Assembly (NCBI GenBank): GCA_937894515.1
Contig: CALCRH010000173.1
Coordinates: 1-32,288 of the forward strand
Source of the DNA: an uncultured Clostridia bacterium
GTDB taxonomy: Bacteria; Bacillota; Clostridia; Oscillospirales; Oscillospiraceae
Reading direction: 5' to 3'
DNA length: 32,288 bases
Each line of letters begins with the position of its first letter. Position 1 is the stretch's first letter. Below are positions 1-7,461 of this stretch, piece by piece. The notes beneath the pieces were generated by a model. That model worked only from the letters and a program-made list of their open reading frames with translations, was not told the origin of the DNA and ran no database searches. Both the position numbers and the translations under genes were made by a program.

Positions 1-2
1 GC

Positions 3-233
3 TACCACCTGAACCACGTGTTCACCCAGCTGCCCTATGCCCTGACCGTTGCCGGCGTATCTTTCGTCAGCTTCATTATTGCCGGTCTGATCCAGAACGC
101 AGCAATCTGCCTGATCATTGCCATCGTTCTGATGGTGGGCACTTTGCTGGTGATCCGCGCCATCGTGGGCAAGCAGCACAAGGGTATGTTTGAGGAAATG
201 AAGGAAGCCAACAAGGCTCTGGCCAACAAGTAA
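3..233 (+). CDS. NhaC-family Na+/H+ antiporter, C-terminal end (partial)
   Basis: The reading frame is open from the left edge of the window, so only about 76 C-terminal residues are present. The segment NHVFTQLPYALTVAGVSF resembles the conserved DHxxTQLPYAL motif near the end of NhaC-type antiporters. Two hydrophobic stretches follow, then a short charged cytoplasmic tail (KQHKGMFEEMKEANKALANK). NhaC proteins exchange Na+ for H+, or Na+-lactate for H+-malate, across the inner membrane. The substrate cannot be told from this fragment. A GTG at 18 lies in frame but is internal, because the motif begins upstream of it. A strong two-way hairpin follows at 296-331. Confidence 0.75.
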   Translation, partial: YHLNHVFTQLPYALTVAGVSFVSFIIAGLIQNAAICLIIAIVLMVGTLLVIRAIVGKQHKGMFEEMKEANKALANK

Positions 234-253
234 TTTCTTGCTTACATGAAAAA

Positions 254-288
254 AGAGAAAACCACTCCCTTAGCGAGAGTTTTTCTCT
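254..288 (+). terminator. imperfect hairpin with U-rich 3' arm
   Basis: AGAGAAAA pairs with TTTTTCTCT, and ACTC with GAGT, around a short loop. It lies 21 bases past the antiporter stop codon. It could be a first, weaker terminator ahead of the stronger one at 296-331. Confidence 0.45.
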
Positions 289-295
289 ATACAAG

Positions 296-331
296 AAAAT
301 CCCCGTTTGGAGTTCTCCAAACGGGGATTTT
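296..331. terminator. bidirectional intrinsic terminator
   Basis: There is a perfect 15-bp stem (AAAATCCCCGTTTGG and its complement) with a 6-base loop. The A and T tracts at its base let it work in both directions. It lies between the convergent antiporter gene and the ydjH-like gene, so it probably ends both transcripts. Confidence 0.8.
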
Positions 332-375
332 GTCGTTATGAAATGCGTTTCAAAGATTTTTACAGACCACCACGG

Positions 376-1122
376 TCAGAAGCCACCGCCGCCATGAGAA
401 CTGCCGGAGGACGATGTGTGGGAGGAGCTGCTTTTACTCTCCTTCTTCGTCTTGGTAATCGTGGCGTACAGGAAGTGGTCGTACCCACGGGTGACGGTAA
501 GAGAATGATCTACCACATACGAATTCGCGTTGGCGGCATCGCTGACGGATTTGAGCTGCTTTTTCAGCTTACCGGTGTAGGCAAAGGCACCGATGAAACC
601 GACAACAAGTGCGATCAGCCCCATGATGCCGAGGTTGCCCGTCCGGTGTGCTTGCAGAACATTGCCGACCAGATCCGGGAACAGACTTACCGCCTCGTAG
701 TAGGAACCGTTGAGCAGGAGCGGCGTCAGCTCTGCGCCGATATCGGAAATATCCTCCGGGGTGATGCGGTCGATGCAGCTTCCGGCGGTGGAGAGCCAAC
801 TGTTGCCCCTGGTATAACAGCCGAGTGCGTCCAGGTTCACCAGCAGCAGTGCGCCGTCCTCGGCGTAGCCGTTGTAGTCATAATAGTCGTCTGCAAAGGT
901 CATTCGGTCGTATTCCGTGTCGATCCCGCTTGCCAGAACGACCACAAGGTCGAGGGCGTTCTCCCGGCTGAAGGAACCCAGCTTTTCATCCAACGCACGC
1001 TCCTGTTCCTCGGTGAGAACGTCCGCCTGGTCGTTGATATAGGGATAAGGGGAGGCGGCGCAGATGCTCACGCAAAAGACGGTCAGCAGGAGCGCGGCAA
1101 AAAGTGAAACAATTTTTTTCAT
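376..1122 (-). CDS. TPM-domain membrane protein, YdjH-like
   Basis: This is a 248-residue protein. A signal-like hydrophobic N-terminus (about residues 2-22) is followed by a TPM domain beginning PYPYINDQADVLTEEQ, running to about residue 145. A transmembrane helix follows (GIMGLIALVVGFIGAFAY, about residues 165-185). The C-terminal tail is Ser/His/Gly-rich and ends in GGGGF, as is common in TPM proteins. The TPM fold was once called a phosphatase domain, but a catalytic role here is unproven. The start has a good ribosome site (GGGAGG, 8 bases upstream). It is the last gene of an operon with the YdjG-like and YdjI-like genes, 15 bases after the former. The same three families sit beside pspA in Bacillus subtilis (pspA-ydjGHI), so a role in membrane stress is inferred. 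Confidence 0.85.
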   Translation of the reverse strand: MKKIVSLFAALLLTVFCVSICAASPYPYINDQADVLTEEQERALDEKLGSFSRENALDLVVVLASGIDTEYDRMTFADDYYDYNGYAEDGALLLVNLDALGCYTRGNSWLSTAGSCIDRITPEDISDIGAELTPLLLNGSYYEAVSLFPDLVGNVLQAHRTGNLGIMGLIALVVGFIGAFAYTGKLKKQLKSVSDAANANSYVVDHSLTVTRGYDHFLYATITKTKKESKSSSSHTSSSGSSHGGGGF

Positions 1123-1137
1123 ATCGTCAGCCTCCCG

Positions 1138-2238
1138 TCATCCGATGAAAAAGCGGACAATGTATGCGATGATCACACCCACCGGAATGGAGGCCAAAAA
1201 GGACAGCAGCCAGTATTTCCGGTAGAGCTTCTGATCCATCGGCAGATTGCCTACGAACTTGCCGGTCTGCCCGTTCATGGCGAAGAGGTATTTTTCCCCT
1301 TTCCACGTGGTGTTAAGCAGCCACACCGGCAAAAGCGCGTATCTGGCGTTTCCGTTTTTCAGGTCGATATGGGAGTCCCGCACGGAGACCGACTGATAAA
1401 AGCCGGTGATGGTGCCGGAGAAGGCGTCCTCGGTGCTGTGCTTGACCCGGTTGTTGATGCGGGGAAGATCGTCCTGGGCGGTCACATCGTATTTGTCCGC
1501 CAGGTAGCCTGCAAAATAGGCCGGGTTGAAATCCACCGCTGCGGTCAGATCAAAGGGCTCCAAAGAGTCCATCAGGTCGTCCGGCATTTTGGAGGAGCCG
1601 TCTACCGGAATGTTCTGAAAGGCAACGGCACCCTCCCGATAGATCTCATAAAAGCTGGTCTCCGTATAGTGATACTCGCTGGTGGACCAAGACCGCACCT
1701 TGGTGGCGCTGTACTTGACCGCGCCGTCCACATCGGCGTTATACAGCCAGAAGGGGACATAGATGCCCTTGATCTCATCAATATGGGCGTCCCGCTTAAA
1801 GGCTTTCGGCAGCAGCTTTTTGCCGGACAGGTGTTTTGAAAATGCCGCCTTTGCGGCTTTTTTATCCAGTTGGAACGGGATGATCAAGTCCGGCCTCAGG
1901 AGTCCGGTGAAGGTTTCGTTGAGTACCACGTTATTCCCGCAGAAGGGGCAGGTGGTGGCGCCTGTGTTGACATCTGCGAGGATCTCGCCGCCGCAGGAGT
2001 GACAGACATAGGAGCGAACGGAAGAATCCGCTGCGTCCGTCCAGCTTTGACAGGAACCCTGTTTCCAGCCGTCCATGTGATCGCCGGCCTGCACTGTTGC
2101 ATCCGTTTCGGCGATCTCCTGTAAGACCTCAATGTCAAAGTCGCTGTCGCAGTACGGGCATTTCAGCCGCTGGGATCCGGCATCAAACGCCAGCGCACCG
2201 CCGCATGACGGACATTTGTATTCCTTCATGGTTTGCAA
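1138..2238 (-). CDS. double zinc-ribbon membrane protein, YdjG-like
   Basis: The protein has about 366 residues. Two zinc ribbons are visible near the N-terminus: CPSCGG...CPYCDS, and CHSCGG...CPFCGN. A long soluble region follows, and one transmembrane helix lies at the very C-terminus (LASIPVGVIIAYIVRFF). This matches the TFIIB-type zinc-ribbon family that includes B. subtilis YdjG. The start is a choice between TTG at 2238, 7 bases after a strong GGGAGG site, and ATG at 2229, 16 bases after it. I prefer TTG on spacing. The gene lies between the SPFH gene, separated by a perfect inverted repeat, and the TPM gene. A scaffold or membrane-anchor role in a PSP-like complex is inferred from families and gene order only. 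Confidence 0.85.
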   Translation of the reverse strand: MQTMKEYKCPSCGGALAFDAGSQRLKCPYCDSDFDIEVLQEIAETDATVQAGDHMDGWKQGSCQSWTDAADSSVRSYVCHSCGGEILADVNTGATTCPFCGNNVVLNETFTGLLRPDLIIPFQLDKKAAKAAFSKHLSGKKLLPKAFKRDAHIDEIKGIYVPFWLYNADVDGAVKYSATKVRSWSTSEYHYTETSFYEIYREGAVAFQNIPVDGSSKMPDDLMDSLEPFDLTAAVDFNPAYFAGYLADKYDVTAQDDLPRINNRVKHSTEDAFSGTITGFYQSVSVRDSHIDLKNGNARYALLPVWLLNTTWKGEKYLFAMNGQTGKFVGNLPMDQKLYRKYWLLSFLASIPVGVIIAYIVRFFIG

Positions 2239-2260
2239 AGAAGCACCTCCCAAATGAATT

Positions 2261-2291
2261 CAGGGCTGTTTTGCGGTGCAAAACAGCCCTG
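2261..2291 (-). other. perfect inverted repeat between ydjI-like and ydjG-like genes
   Basis: CAGGGCTGTTTTGC pairs perfectly with its complement over 14 bp around a 3-base loop. It lies just past the stop codon of the SPFH gene and upstream of the ribosome site of the next gene. No U-tract follows on the transcribed strand. An RNA-stability or processing element, or a leaky attenuator, is therefore more likely than a full terminator. Confidence 0.6.
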
Positions 2292-2296
2292 TGCTA

Positions 2297-3598
2297 TTAT
2301 TGCTTATCGCTATCGTCAAAAACATCTCCGCATTCCGGGCAGAACTTGGGAGGCTTTGTGGGATCTTCCGGCACCCAGCCGCACTTGTCACAGCGGTACA
2401 GCGGTGCTCCCTTGGGCTTGGGGCTGCCGCAGCTCTGGCAGAACTTGCCCTGATTGACCGCACCGCAGGAACAGGTCCAGCCGCCCGCTGCGGGCTTGGG
2501 ACTGCCGCATTCGGGGCAGAATTTCCCGGTGGCTGTGGCACCGCAGGAACACCGCCAGCTATTGGACTCGGCTGTTGCGCTCTGCTGCTGCCCCATGGCA
2601 TAGAGGTTTTGCAGATTGCCTGCGCCGCCGCCGGCGTTCATGGCCATGCCCATGCCCATAAAACCGGTCATGGCGCCCGCCGTATTCTCGGCGGCTTTCC
2701 GCATGGCATCCGCCTGAGCGCCGGCCAGATTGGCGGCCGCCATAGTGGGATCTTTGTACATGGCAGCTCTCTGGGCGTCCTTGATGAGCTGCTGATCCTC
2801 TTCGGGCAGGGTGACGGAGCCGAGAGCTACCGAAACCACCTGTAAGCCCCGCAGCTTTCCCCATTTCTCCGAGAGGGAAGCGTTCATAGCCTGTTCCAGC
2901 TCGCTGGTGTGAGCAATGATTTGGTTGGGACGGATCTCCATATCGGAAAGTCGGGCAAAGGCGGGCTGCAGCGCGCTGATAAACTCCGTCTTTAACTGGC
3001 TGTCCAGCTCATCGCGGGTGTACTCTTCGGTGACGTTGCCACAGACGTTTGTATAGAAGAGGATGGGGTCGGAAATCGCATAGGAATAGACGCCGTTCAT
3101 CCGAAGGGATACATCAATATCCAGGCCGATCCGATGGTCAACCACCCGGAAGGGGATGGGATTGGCTGTGCCGAATTTGTTGTCGACCAGCTCCTTGGTG
3201 TTGAAATAATAGACCCTTTGATCCTTGCCGGTAGCGCCGCCCATGGTAAAACGAGCGCCGATATCCTTAAAGGTGGCCTTCAAACTCTCGCCGAATTTCC
3301 CGGTAAACAGACTGGGAGCCAGATCGGTTCGATAGGTAAACACGCCGGGTTCCGCACAGACCTCCACGACCTTGCCCTGCTCCACGATCATCATACATTG
3401 ACCGTCTGCCACTGCAATGCCGGAGCCGTCGCTGATCACATTGTCGCTGCCCCGGGTATTGGAGGATCGTTTGCCAACCTGCCTGGCACCTTTACGCATC
3501 AGCACATCGGCGGGTAATGCGTCACAGGTAAAGAATTCCTTCCATTGATCTGCCAGGCTTCCGCTGACAGAACCAATTGCTGCTTGAATCAGTCCCAT
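2297..3598 (-). CDS. SPFH-domain protein with C-terminal zinc ribbons, YdjI-like
   Basis: This 433-residue protein has an SPFH (stomatin/flotillin-like) core of the virion-core/YdjI type, roughly residues 1-300. A Gly/Met/Ala-rich linker follows, and then three short zinc ribbons: CSCG...CPECG, CSCG...CQSCG and CDKCG...CPECG. The ribosome site GAGGTGA is 5 bases before the ATG. A good sigma-A-type promoter lies at 3735-3763, so this is the first gene of a three-gene operon with the YdjG-like and YdjH-like genes. SPFH proteins form membrane-associated scaffolds, and in B. subtilis YdjI is encoded with PspA. No pspA is seen here, although one could lie elsewhere in the genome. The family call is strong; the membrane-stress role is inferred. 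Confidence 0.88.
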   Translation of the reverse strand: MGLIQAAIGSVSGSLADQWKEFFTCDALPADVLMRKGARQVGKRSSNTRGSDNVISDGSGIAVADGQCMMIVEQGKVVEVCAEPGVFTYRTDLAPSLFTGKFGESLKATFKDIGARFTMGGATGKDQRVYYFNTKELVDNKFGTANPIPFRVVDHRIGLDIDVSLRMNGVYSYAISDPILFYTNVCGNVTEEYTRDELDSQLKTEFISALQPAFARLSDMEIRPNQIIAHTSELEQAMNASLSEKWGKLRGLQVVSVALGSVTLPEEDQQLIKDAQRAAMYKDPTMAAANLAGAQADAMRKAAENTAGAMTGFMGMGMAMNAGGGAGNLQNLYAMGQQQSATAESNSWRCSCGATATGKFCPECGSPKPAAGGWTCSCGAVNQGKFCQSCGSPKPKGAPLYRCDKCGWVPEDPTKPPKFCPECGDVFDDSDKQ

Positions 3599-3734
3599 AA
3601 AATCACCTCATCATGATAGTTCTGGTATGTTTTTTATTCGAGGGAAACGCAAAAATGCTGTCTTAGCTCCAAGGTCTTTCGGCTTGACGACAAGCCCCTG
3701 GATATGCAAAATACAGAATACACTTCGCTTTTAC

Positions 3735-3763
3735 ATTTTATTTGATAATACCGGTGATGTCAA
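3735..3763 (-). promoter_or_regulatory. sigma-A-type promoter for the ydjI-like operon
   Basis: On the minus strand TTGACA and TAAAAT are separated by 17 bases. The leader to the ATG is about 130 bases and contains a small hairpin (GGCTTG and CAAGCC at 3681-3696). No SigW-type motif (TGAAAC...CGTA) was seen, unlike the stress-controlled B. subtilis operon. Confidence 0.7.
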
Positions 3764-3797
3764 TGGGCTGTGTGAAAATCGCGAAAAGGAGGGTAAA

Positions 3798-3944
3798 ATG
3801 TGGGAAGAGCAGGAGAGCAGTTCTACCAACAGGAGGGATTGTTGGACGAAAAAAGGAAAGACGGAGGAGAATTTTGACCATTCTCCCGGTCTTTCTTCCA
3901 TTTTTCCGGCACATAGGGACATTCCGTTGGCGCATAGGCTTTGA
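3798..3944 (+). CDS. possible 48-residue leader ORF upstream of sigK
   Basis: An ATG follows a strong ribosome site (AAGGAGGG, 4 bases away). The predicted peptide is hydrophilic, starts MWEEQESSSTNRRDCW and resembles nothing I recognise. The coding stretch contains a sizeable two-part hairpin at 3856-3895, which argues that the RNA, not the peptide, may matter. Its stop lies 17 bases before the sigK start codon. It could be a leader peptide, a small mother-cell protein or chance; I rate it weakly. Confidence 0.2.
   Translation: MWEEQESSSTNRRDCWTKKGKTEENFDHSPGLSSIFPAHRDIPLAHRL
3856..3895 (+). other. two-part stem-loop in the sigK leader
   Basis: GAAAGAC (3856-3862) pairs with GTCTTTC (3889-3895). 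An inner GGAGAAT (3866-3872) pairs with ATTCTCC (3880-3886). A pyrimidine-rich stretch with a run of five T follows. It may be a terminator or attenuator ahead of sigK, and lies inside the possible small ORF. Apart from that ORF and the minus-strand promoter, I see no gene between 3599 and 3961. Confidence 0.45.
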
Positions 3945-3961
3945 CGAAAGGGGAATCGTCC

Positions 3962-4651
3962 ATGCTGAATATCCTTTTATTGCTGTGTAACAGCCTGTTT
4001 TTATCGCTTCATCTCACCGGAAATGCAGGTTCCTTTCCCAAACCGCTGACCCGGGAAGAGGAAGCGGAATGTCTTGCCCTTGCAGCGCGGGGGGATATGG
4101 ATGCCCGAAATCGGCTGGTGGAACACAACCTGCGCCTTGTGGCGCACATCATCAAGAAGTATTATACCCAGTCGGATCATCAGGAGGATCTGATCTCCAT
4201 CGGTACCATCGGCCTGATCAAAGCGGTCAATACCTTTCAGGCGGATAAGGGGATCAAGCTGGCCACTTATGCCAGCCGCTGCATCGAAAATGAGATTTTG
4301 ATGTACTTTCGCGCCCAGAAAAAGCAGCAGGGTGAGGTGTCGCTGTCTGATACCATCGAGGGCGATGGAGATGGTGATGACCTGTATTTGAGCGATGTGG
4401 TGGGCAGTGAGGACACCATGCTCTCTGACCTGCAGGATCGGGACGATTGTATTCTGGTGCGGCAGCTGGTAGCGCGTCTGTTAGATGAACGTGAGGCCGA
4501 TGTAATTCGCCGCCGTTATGGACTGGACGGCACCGTCCCCCAGACCCAACGTGAAATAGCTGCCGACTATGGCATCAGCCGCAGCTACGTCTCGCGGATC
4601 GAGAAGAAAGCCTTGGAAAAGTTGGAAGCGGCTTTGCGCGGGAAGATGTAA
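3962..4651 (+). CDS. sigK: RNA polymerase sporulation sigma factor SigK
   Basis: The protein has 229 residues. A hydrophobic pro-sequence (MLNILLLLCNSLFLSLHL) precedes the sigma core, as in pro-SigK, which is cleaved in the mother cell. Region 2 carries EHNLRLVAHIIKKYY, DLISIGTIGLIKAVNTF and LATYASRCIENEILMYFRA. Region 4 ends with TQREIAADYGISRSYVSRIEKKAL. These motifs follow SigK more closely than SigE. The gene is uninterrupted, with no skin-type element in the coding region. I chose the ATG at 3962, 8 bases after AAAGGGG, over upstream alternatives because the pro-sequence begins there. It is expected to direct late mother-cell genes for spore coat and cortex. No clear SigE-type promoter was recognised. 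Confidence 0.93.
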   Translation: MLNILLLLCNSLFLSLHLTGNAGSFPKPLTREEEAECLALAARGDMDARNRLVEHNLRLVAHIIKKYYTQSDHQEDLISIGTIGLIKAVNTFQADKGIKLATYASRCIENEILMYFRAQKKQQGEVSLSDTIEGDGDGDDLYLSDVVGSEDTMLSDLQDRDDCILVRQLVARLLDEREADVIRRRYGLDGTVPQTQREIAADYGISRSYVSRIEKKALEKLEAALRGKM

Positions 4652-4684
4652 AAACGATCCCTCGGAGCGTCCGAGGGATCGTTT
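4652..4684. terminator. bidirectional intrinsic terminator
   Basis: There is a perfect 15-bp stem (AAACGATCCCTCGGA and its complement) with a 3-base loop, starting at the last base of the sigK stop codon. A/T at both stem ends suits both strands. It separates the convergent sigK and LTA-synthase-like genes. Confidence 0.8.
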
Positions 4685-4694
4685 GACGGTATTC

Positions 4695-6761
4695 TTATTC
4701 TGCCGGTTCACCCAGAACCAAATTGTAGTAATCATACTGAATGACTGCTTTGGCGTAGTTATACTTGGCATTCACCATATTGTTGACCACAGCCACATAG
4801 TATTCCGGGACAGTTATGCCGGGATTTGGTGTAAATACGCCGGTTTTCGCCTCATAAATGCCGGCGCAGGTCGCCCAGCTGTTGCCGACTGTTGTCGGCA
4901 GAACGACAAGCGGCATATTGGACGAAACCGCAGATGACGAATACGGCGCCAGCAGATCACGGCCCGACAGCAGACGGGAGTCATAGGAAAGCCCGAACAG
5001 GTTCGACAGAGTAGGCACAATATCCACCGCAGAGCAGGGGATCCCTACCTCCACCGGCTGTTCCATGGAACCGCACCACAGGATCAGCGTATTGCGGTAG
5101 CGGGAGGTATCCTGCTCGGAATCGCTGATTCCGCTGAGTTCCTGATAATAGTCCCGATTCTCCTCTACCAGTGCGTAGGGATAGTGGTCGGCGCTCATGC
5201 AGATCACCGTATCGTCCAATGCACCGGCCTCATCCAACCGTTCCATCAGATAGGTCAGAGCCGCTTCCAGTTCCAGATTCGCGGCAATATAGCCCTGTAC
5301 CGGCTGGGAAGCATTGGGATAGGCGGCCACAGCCTCTTCCCGGTTTTTGGCGGCCATGGAGTTGCCCCAGCCCCAGTTGGCATGACCGCTAACGGTCATG
5401 TAGTAGGCGTGGAAAGGTGTACCGTTATTCACATAGGGCTCCAAGTATTCGTCCACCGTTTTTTGCATCATTTCCAGATCGGAGTAGGGCCAGTTCTCCA
5501 AACCGCCGCCGGTCAGGGAGAGACCGTTGCCAATGCCCACGTAGTCATATCCCAAATTTGGATGGGTCTTATCCCGATCATAATAGGTGTAGCTGTTGTT
5601 GTGCCATGCTTTGGTGGTATAGCCAAGGGCGGAAAACTGATTCCCCAACGCGAATGGCATGGCGTCTTGTGCGCTGACATAGAAGCTGACCTGATTGTTG
5701 ACCCAGGTGGGAAGCAAACCGGTCATGACCGCAAATTCGCCGCCGGTGGTAGACTGTCCCCAGGCGGGCTGATAATAGTTGTCAAAGACAAATCCCTCAT
5801 GGCTCAGCCGATACAGTGTGGGGGTCAGATCCTCGGAGATCACATAGGGACAGAAGGCTTCTGCCGTAATCAGAATCAGATTTTTCCCGGCAAACATACC
5901 GGTATACTCATTTTTCTGTGTAGGCGCCTTGGCGTTAAAATAGCGGTGCATTGACTGCATGGTTCCGCTGCTGGAATTTACAAGACGCTGGAAATCAATG
6001 GTCAGCTTGTTGTAGTCATATAAAACGGCTTTGGGGTGATCCACACTGCCCTGATCGATCAGAAAGTCAATATCGACCGTGGGCAGATCGGGCATGCCGA
6101 AGATCGCATACTCCGTTTCCAGACGCAGGGTGGCGGTAAGCCCAAACTGCGGTATGGTATCGTTGGCGTTGAAATTGTAGGTATATTGGGCCTGATGGGA
6201 GCCAAAGCTGCCGATCAGCGAGCCGGCCAGCTGGAAAAGAACAGCAAGAATCAGAAGAATCCATCTGACGGCACGGCGTTTTCGCTGCATCGGGATGACT
6301 GCCTTGCGGCAGAGGATCAAAAAGACCGGCGGCAGCAGAGCCAGCAGGATAAAGGGAATGCGGGCCAAAACGACCTCAAACATGGTGCCGCTGAAGTCAT
6401 GAAGCACATTGCCGGTCATGTTTGCCATGTACCCGACACCGAAGTAGATTTTAAAGTAGCTCTTACAGCAGTATTCCACACAGACAAATACCGTCCACAG
6501 CACCGTGAGAACGATAGCACAGACCCGGCTGACCTTGCGCTGGGGCAGAAGATCAAAAAGCAGGGTCAAAAAGAAACCGGCTGCCAGGGCAAACAGAATG
6601 ACAGGGAACAAAGCATCGGTAAAAAAGGGGTTCTCCCTGTCAAATATACGCAGCAAAATCTCGTGGTAAACGAGAGCTGTGGGAAAGAACAGACTTGTCA
6701 ACCCACGGCGTGACTGCTTTTTCTTTTGCTCCAAATGCTTAGGAGCAACCGTAGTATCCAT
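4695..6761 (-). CDS. LTA synthase family sulfatase (membrane phosphoglycerol transferase-like)
   Basis: The protein has about 688 residues from the ATG at 6761, which follows AAAGGAAA. That start is preferred to an upstream one at 6881 that would add 40 non-membrane residues. About five N-terminal transmembrane helices precede an extracellular sulfatase-fold domain. Visible active-site features are NLILITAEAFCP (metal-binding Glu), GQSTTGGEFAVMTG (the catalytic Thr region of LtaS) and SADHYPY (metal-binding Asp-His). LtaS-type enzymes transfer glycerol phosphate from phosphatidylglycerol to lipoteichoic acid or to other glycans. The exact acceptor is unknown here. It is a single-gene unit with no dlt or glycosyltransferase neighbours. 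Confidence 0.88.
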   Translation of the reverse strand: MDTTVAPKHLEQKKKQSRRGLTSLFFPTALVYHEILLRIFDRENPFFTDALFPVILFALAAGFFLTLLFDLLPQRKVSRVCAIVLTVLWTVFVCVEYCCKSYFKIYFGVGYMANMTGNVLHDFSGTMFEVVLARIPFILLALLPPVFLILCRKAVIPMQRKRRAVRWILLILAVLFQLAGSLIGSFGSHQAQYTYNFNANDTIPQFGLTATLRLETEYAIFGMPDLPTVDIDFLIDQGSVDHPKAVLYDYNKLTIDFQRLVNSSSGTMQSMHRYFNAKAPTQKNEYTGMFAGKNLILITAEAFCPYVISEDLTPTLYRLSHEGFVFDNYYQPAWGQSTTGGEFAVMTGLLPTWVNNQVSFYVSAQDAMPFALGNQFSALGYTTKAWHNNSYTYYDRDKTHPNLGYDYVGIGNGLSLTGGGLENWPYSDLEMMQKTVDEYLEPYVNNGTPFHAYYMTVSGHANWGWGNSMAAKNREEAVAAYPNASQPVQGYIAANLELEAALTYLMERLDEAGALDDTVICMSADHYPYALVEENRDYYQELSGISDSEQDTSRYRNTLILWCGSMEQPVEVGIPCSAVDIVPTLSNLFGLSYDSRLLSGRDLLAPYSSSAVSSNMPLVVLPTTVGNSWATCAGIYEAKTGVFTPNPGITVPEYYVAVVNNMVNAKYNYAKAVIQYDYYNLVLGEPAE

Positions 6762-6867
6762 AGATATTTCCTTTCGGTTAAACCGACAAAATCCGGCAAA
6801 TTTCGTACAAAATATCATAGCATGTTTGTCCCGACTTTGCAATCGTGGAGAAAAAAGTTTACAAAAA

Positions 6868-6898
6868 AAGGGGGGGTACATTCCGCGGAATGTACCCC
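6868..6898 (-). terminator. native dinB intrinsic terminator (now detached)
   Basis: A 26-bp perfect palindrome (6873-6898, GGGGTACATTCCG and complement) is followed on the minus strand by a run of C and then seven T. It lies 11 bases past the native dinB stop codon at 6909. The insertion at 6993-8508 has separated it from the body of dinB. Confidence 0.8.
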
Positions 6899-6908
6899 TT
6901 GATAAGAA

Positions 6909-6992
6909 TCAGTCGTCCCAGCCGCTGAATTTTCCGCCGTTTCCCAAGAAAATGGAGCTGTTGCCGTATTTACTGCGGATAGCGTCCATAGC
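6909..6992 (-). pseudogene. severed native 3' end of dinB
   Basis: On the minus strand this encodes 27 residues ending SSIFLGNGGKFSGWDD and a TGA stop. The first 15 residues (AMDAIRSKYGNSSIF) are repeated exactly in the main dinB gene at 8554-8509. After that the two diverge. The fragment has no start of its own and is directly followed by a good terminator. It is therefore the original end of dinB, displaced by a 1.56-kb insertion. Confidence 0.85.
6947..6992. repeat. 46-bp direct repeat, left copy (att-like)
   Basis: These 46 bases are identical to 8509-8554. Flanking sequence differs on both sides. The repeat lies within the conserved 3' coding end of dinB, as expected for a site-specific integration core. 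Confidence 0.9.
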
Positions 6993-7048
6993 CTACATGG
7001 TTTTAGATTGCCGTCAAGCATGACGGCAAACGCCTTTTCGATGGTTGA

Positions 7049-7091
7049 CAAGAAGCTTGTGAAGTGCTACAGTAAATTTACAAGTTTCTTG
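7049..7091. repeat. 12-bp inverted repeat pair near the element's left end
   Basis: CAAGAAGCTTGT (7049-7060) and ACAAGTTTCTTG (7080-7091) are inverted copies with one mismatch. They lie 31 bases before the first gene of the element. They could be a regulator or recombination-protein site; nothing further can be said. Confidence 0.5.
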
Positions 7092-7121
7092 AGAGGAATA
7101 TTATGAAAAGGAAGTGATAAT

Positions 7122-7346
7122 TTGGCGAAACATTCAGACCCATATTGGAAGTCCAAGGAAGCGTGGGACAAGCGTTGTCTCATCACGGTAAGCACCCATT
7201 TAAAGCTGACAGACCGTGCTTTCCTTGATTTGTATTGTCAGCGGCACAACACAACTCCTTACAAACTCCTCTTGTCTTATCTGCATGATATTGTGTCGTT
7301 GGCGAAAATGGAAGAAGCGCAACAAAAGCCGTTTCTTCCTGCCTGA
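7122..7346 (+). CDS. small protein of unknown function on the dinB element
   Basis: The protein has 74 residues and starts with TTG, 7 bases after AAGGAAG. I do not recognise the family. It is rich in aromatic and basic residues at the start (MAKHSDPYWKSKEAWDKRC), followed by ITVSTHLKLTDRAFLDLYCQ and a helix-rich second half. A beta strand followed by two helices would resemble small ribbon-helix-helix DNA-binding proteins, but that is a guess. A five-codon frame (MKRK) precedes it directly at 7103. It is followed by hairpins at 7382-7397 and 7411-7431 and then the HNH gene. It may act in regulation or mobilisation of the element. Confidence 0.55.
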   Translation: MAKHSDPYWKSKEAWDKRCLITVSTHLKLTDRAFLDLYCQRHNTTPYKLLLSYLHDIVSLAKMEEAQQKPFLPA

Positions 7347-7381
7347 CTTCCATTGTGTCACATGGCGCAAGGGCTACGCAA

Positions 7382-7431
7382 GTCGGCTGACGCCGACCCT
7401 TGCGCTCATGTGCCGCAAGAAGTCTGCGGCA
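7382..7431 (+). other. two hairpins between the element's genes
   Basis: GTCGGC/GCCGAC (7382-7397, 4-base loop) and TGCCGCA/TGCGGCA (7411-7431, 7-base loop) are perfect stems. They lie between the stop of the small gene and the HNH gene. Neither has a U-tract. Confidence 0.5.
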
Positions 7432-7461
7432 GAAAGAAGCCGCAGAAAGGAAGTGCAGAAA

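Noticed and set aside
307..1107. Long plus-strand open frame opposite the TPM gene
   Set aside because: It is antisense to a well-supported gene, starts inside a terminator and has a low-complexity shadow-type product.
3962..4651. SigE instead of SigK
   Set aside because: The N-terminal pro-sequence length and the NLRLVAHIIKK, SIGTIGLIKA and final RSYVSRIEKKAL segments fit SigK better. A neighbouring spoIIGA, usual for sigE, is absent.
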